19,656 bases of DNA from CAINEC01 sp046303115 (GTDB lineage: Bacteria; Bacteroidota; Bacteroidia; AKYH767-A; OLB10). The DNA lies in the NCBI GenBank assembly GCA_046303115.1, contig JBKCGZ010000193.1:1-19656 (forward strand), read 5' to 3'. Below the pieces are notes generated by a model. The model ran no database searches, had not been told where the DNA came from, and worked only from the letters and a program-made list of their open reading frames with translations. A program made the translations under genes and the position numbers. Of the stretch, positions 17,501-19,656 are shown in pieces. Each line of letters begins with the position of its first letter. Within the stretch, counting starts at the first letter, position 1.

Positions 17501-19196
17501 TTTCACCCGTGTAAGAACTTGTTCCGGCAGCACCTGCCCATGTTAAAGGTAAATTATCAAATACTCCGTCACGATTAAAGTCAATCCATGCCGAAATTGC
17601 ATTTCCATTAAAGTATGTACCAACTTGAACTGTGATACTGTAAGTAACACCTTGCTGAAGAGTAACTGTATTTCCAGTAACTGTCGGACTACGATATTCA
17701 TAATCAGGCGGATGCTTAACAAATCGGCAACTAGGATAGCAAGGCAAAGTGTTTAATTGTAACGGCACTGCATTAGTAGTAGCATTGATAGCCGTCCCTC
17801 CATATCCAATTAAAGATACCCCATGTATATAATCATTATTTGTATAGTTTGCCCATGAGGTACCTAATGAATAAGTAGGAACACAATAAGGAATATCTAT
17901 CTGACATGCACCAACCAATGTATAAGTTGTAGTTGTTGCGGTAATGCAAGATGCAGATCCAACAGGCGAAGGACATGTAGTAGGTCCACCGACAACTGCA
18001 CCTCTAAAGTCTCCATCCACATAATTACCACCACCAGCTGTTGCTTTCATGTCATAAACCAACCAGAAATAGGTAGTATCATATTCCAAATAAAAACAGT
18101 TACCTGCTGAATTTTGAAAATCTAAGTTAGTAGCAATTTGTCCACCTGTTAATGTATTACCATAAATCGGCTTTGGATAGGAAGCCCCCGCGATGCCTGT
18201 AGCTGAAGGGAAAGGGGAGATATAGGTGTTATTAAACTGATCATAACCTCCAGTATAGTAAACTTTTGCACTTAAAACGTCAGTCAAAATATTACTACAA
18301 CCATTAGTGTTGAATAATAACGAATCTAATTTTACGGGATTATTTACCCCTGCTACTGCTAAAGCTCCACAGCCAGAGTTACCACCAACTACACAACGAA
18401 TTCCTAAAATCCACTGATTAGAAGCACCTTGAGAAGTAGTAGCTCCATTCTGCTGCACTGCATCAAATTGAACATCAGTTGCTAACATTGCTGTTGGATA
18501 AGTATTGACTGTAAAATTGTCTAAATACATATTATTACCTAAAGCGGAAATACCCTTTATTACAAAATAATTTCGTTTAGAATTATAGATAGATGCCGAT
18601 AAAGTAAATTTAAATTCATACCAACCGGCACCGTTAACTGCCGTAGGGAAGGAAGTCGTTAAACGAGGGATTACATTACTTCCACCCTGGTGGTTAATTG
18701 GCGTAAGAGTCGCTCCAAGCCCAGGTGAAACACCGGACCAAAAAACTTCCAAACGATCATTTGCTCCAGCAACACCAGCATCACGATAAACCCAAAAACT
18801 AAATGTTGGATTTGTTCCTGCATTATTACTAAAATCAAAAGGCTTAGAAATTAATAAAGCCGTATCAGTACTTGATATGAAACTGTTGAGCATTACTACA
18901 TTGGCCCCACCACCCGTTACAGCAGCTGGAAAACCGCCCGTTGAATAAGTACCGAGAGTTAATGCAGGAGCAGTTGGTGCAGTAGTAGATGCTGCTGCAA
19001 CTCTTGAGAACTCAGCTAAAACACCTTTTCTTGTTTTCCAACCCGGCATTGGAAAGAAATTACTTTCGACACTTTCAATTTGGGTTACAACCTGAGCAGA
19101 TAAATCAGATGAACTTAAAATTGCTACAGAAATAAGAAGAAGCTTAATAAGTTCCTTTCCTTTTTTAAAACAGCTAAACAAGTAATTGTTTTTCAT
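14514..19196 (-). CDS. Very large type IX secretion cargo protein with GEVED domain
   Basis: The protein has 1,560 residues from the ATG at 19196; the frame also offers a TTG two codons earlier. Residues 1-34 form a signal peptide (Lys-rich start, hydrophobic LLLISVAIL, likely cleavage after LSA). A jelly-roll-like region follows at about 45-235. A GEVED domain lies at about 515-632, recognised by AWIDFNRDGVFDN and the closing GTWGECEDF. Next come long Asn/Thr/Gly-rich beta regions, and a distinct module at about 1220-1304. A fibronectin-like segment (about 1390-1470) contains LDWTTASEVDNDYFTVER. A C-terminal type A sorting domain (about 1478-1560) contains V-E-I-T-D-V-S-G-R-V-I-Y and ends in SRKFVY. 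The protein should cross the inner membrane by Sec, leave through the type IX system and stay on the surface or be released. No enzyme motif was seen; adhesion or matrix roles are possible. Confidence 0.9.
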   Translation of the reverse strand: MKNNYLFSCFKKGKELIKLLLISVAILSSSDLSAQVVTQIESVESNFFPMPGWKTRKGVLAEFSRVAAASTTAPTAPALTLGTYSTGGFPAAVTGGGANVVMLNSFISSTDTALLISKPFDFSNNAGTNPTFSFWVYRDAGVAGANDRLEVFWSGVSPGLGATLTPINHQGGSNVIPRLTTSFPTAVNGAGWYEFKFTLSASIYNSKRNYFVIKGISALGNNMYLDNFTVNTYPTAMLATDVQFDAVQQNGATTSQGASNQWILGIRCVVGGNSGCGALAVAGVNNPVKLDSLLFNTNGCSNILTDVLSAKVYYTGGYDQFNNTYISPFPSATGIAGASYPKPIYGNTLTGGQIATNLDFQNSAGNCFYLEYDTTYFWLVYDMKATAGGGNYVDGDFRGAVVGGPTTCPSPVGSASCITATTTTYTLVGACQIDIPYCVPTYSLGTSWANYTNNDYIHGVSLIGYGGTAINATTNAVPLQLNTLPCYPSCRFVKHPPDYEYRSPTVTGNTVTLQQGVTYSITVQVGTYFNGNAISAWIDFNRDGVFDNLPLTWAGAAGTSSYTGERLGYANLTALGTATWTFTVPSTGSIPAPFQGSTRLRVREWFAASSTSMHPCNPGTWGECEDFIVTIIPNCSAAYKLWLGNTNDWNNPANWCPSVPTITDSTVINRAIVNPGTRSYKYPIIKSGVLANCKSLTISNQDSLFIDAPNPGATALKIAGNLNNNGYMNVVGAYNPTNNAVFPNSTGTLLNYLMTPLCGKTYKAAQTQIIYLASDLSLLGMQAGDKITAIQLNVKNNDLGVPTRYYQNFAIGFANSAISSFTSTVPIAGVTNVYTNANQPIVFGLNTFTLGTPITWDGASNIVIQYTFTNPASTGSVNNDFIDITQSTGRNSTLVLGRLLTSVQTVPAAGSFVGQVALDITGNGSPVANTSNSVSALMTLRPNATFIWDRPYGKPKLVVQGNFTNNGPFSAGKSLFIMDSSMTQFIGGTRAVPFYTFSMAKSAANRPIVLNNDSVSVQDTFFLGTGQMIMNGKPLYMKWSNPAAFSRIIQGTGQPGTAGTGLLISENPNSIVNWTIGQYAAPTSLRLIPFGSRVDTVSAVPAITYIPVTFLHKQGDMGIFKAGTKNWLTNTLPDPPTVTHIDVFNSTASNAANVVDRYWMIGKTGPQNPAPNYPIADITFRLSTNATAPQLSERPTTMSTLKPGFAQPWRAYGLSWLRITAVATTNVSTVNSAVGNGTTITYNTSAAHSFVVGQAVTITGALTPAGYNVINAVITSIPSGTQFTVAGVQTGLSAGTSTATGAPYPGSPAATPYNQQQTTVSYTQSYSQVAATTSDSVRVTSWDWPTVPTLSTPYSTPSAPVGDFTPWTIAVNTTPLPIDLVDFKARPDGKRVRLDWTTASEVDNDYFTVERTTDLNEYSFIDKVNSYMNNSNIMLNYTTYDNSPVYGLQYYRLKQTDFNGDFTYSEPQAVWFGSKAPFDITNIYSDVAMSDDINVDFMYNSDLPVNVEITDVSGRVIYSESGVAAVNGSNRIKLNASLPHGLYFIIIRNDSDAVSRKFVY

Positions 19197-19492
19197 ATGC
19201 AATACGTTTTTTACTCGATAAATTCACATTCGGTTTGAACTTCCCGAAAGAAATTTTTATGTTTTTTTTACTGATTGATTAAGTGCTAATAACACAAGTT
19301 TGAAGATATTCTCTCCATTTTCGTGGTAAATATAAAAATCTCGAACTAATATATCAAGTGTTTTTTACTGTTTCTTCCTAAAAAAAAACCAAGTACTACA
19401 ATAATTGGGTAAACAACCAAATACGGTTGGCGAATGCTACAGTTACCTGAACAAACCAGACACGGTTCTTTTATATTGTTTTTCAATAACTT
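19197..19492. other. Intergenic region between two divergent genes
   Basis: These 296 bases must hold the start signals of the secreted-protein gene (minus) and of the partial gene at the end (plus). It is AT-rich with long T and A runs. No full TAnnTTTG match was found on the minus strand upstream of the cargo gene. A 5-bp inverted repeat (TTCGG at 19229-19233, CCGAA at 19244-19248) could form a weak hairpin in its leader. A doubtful small frame lies within it (listed separately). No RNA gene or known riboswitch was recognised. Confidence 0.4.
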
Positions 19493-19531
19493 ATGAATTT
19501 TGACCAGTTTACCATCAGTACGGATTTTCAC
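19346..19531 (-). CDS. Doubtful small membrane protein with a Cys-x2-Cys-x3-Cys motif
   Basis: This open frame of 61 codons starts with GTG at 19531; a TTG further in would give about 45 residues. The N-terminal half is basic. It is followed by the cluster C-L-V-C-S-G-N-C (residues 24-31) and a hydrophobic stretch (about 37-52) that could span the membrane, with a basic tail. This small Cys-plus-helix layout is plausible for a tiny membrane protein. However, there is no ATG, no clear promoter, and it overlaps the first 39 bases of the better-supported divergent gene at 19493. It may be a chance frame. Confidence 0.25.
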   Translation of the reverse strand: MKIRTDGKLVKIHKLLKNNIKEPCLVCSGNCSIRQPYLVVYPIIVVLGFFLGRNSKKHLIY

Positions 19532-19656
19532 CCTAACTTCGCGAAGCCAATGAAACCTATTTTTTCAAAAAAAGTTACGTCAGTTGAAGCTGCTGAAATG
19601 TCAAAAAACCTGTTATTGATCGGGCAGCGTATTAATTATTTTTCAATTTTAGAAAC
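19493..19656 (+). CDS. Unrecognised protein, 5' end only
   Basis: An ATG at 19493, two codons after an in-frame TAA (19487-19489) with one codon between, opens a frame that runs off the end of the window (54 complete codons). The N-terminal residues are soluble in character with no signal peptide, for example MNFDQFTISTDFHPNFAKPM. A second in-frame ATG at 19550 (M-K-P-I-F-S-K-K) is an alternative start and has a seven-of-eight match to the -7 pattern (TAACTTCG, 19534-19541) just before it. I do not recognise the family from this short part. Confidence 0.5.
   Translation, partial: MNFDQFTISTDFHPNFAKPMKPIFSKKVTSVEAAEMSKNLLLIGQRINYFSILE

Noticed and set aside
14514..19196. Mobile element or phage origin for the giant surface gene
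   Set aside because: No transposase, integrase, flanking repeats or base-composition change was seen; the signal peptide and type IX sorting domain show an ordinary resident cargo protein.

Overview
The window looks like a chromosomal segment of a low-GC member of the Bacteroidota. Four things point that way. There is a very large exported protein with a type IX secretion C-terminal sorting domain. SecA is about 1,100 residues long, with the extra insertions usual in this phylum. Several genes are preceded by matches to the Bacteroidota promoter pattern (TTTG, about 20 nt, TAnnTTTG) rather than clear Shine-Dalgarno sites. The small sigma/anti-sigma pair is of a type common in this phylum. No tRNA, rRNA, CRISPR array, insertion sequence or phage gene was seen.

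Layout, left to right. (1) 2-1515, plus strand: the 3' end of a DUF2807 (head GIN) cell-surface protein, overlapped by one base by a family 4 glycosyltransferase. (2) 6211-1504, minus strand: an apparent three-gene operon of an NtrC-type sigma-54 activator, a soluble hybrid histidine kinase (three PAS regions, kinase core, receiver, HPt) and a PAP2-like membrane phosphatase. (3) 6266-7510, plus strand: a major facilitator exporter, divergent from that operon across 54 bp. (4) 7993-7499, minus strand: an unrecognised helical protein of 164 residues. (5) 8162-12816, plus strand: secA, then an ECF sigma factor, then an unusual protein that joins a zinc-binding anti-sigma domain to a response-regulator receiver domain. 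(6) 14365-12827, minus strand: a ComM/YifB AAA+ protein. (7) 19196-14514, minus strand: a 1,560-residue type IX secretion cargo followed by a strong intrinsic terminator. (8) 19493 to the end, plus strand: the start of an unrecognised gene.

The most interesting element is the sigma/anti-sigma pair at 11516-12816. The anti-sigma is normally a short cytoplasmic zinc domain in this kind of pair. Here the same open frame continues into a receiver domain with all phosphorylation-site residues present. This suggests an ECF sigma factor controlled directly by two-component phosphorylation of its own anti-sigma factor. That receiver resembles the receiver of the NtrC-type regulator in the same window, whose operon also encodes a hybrid kinase with an HPt domain. 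A shared phosphorelay is therefore a testable possibility, although nothing in the sequence proves it.
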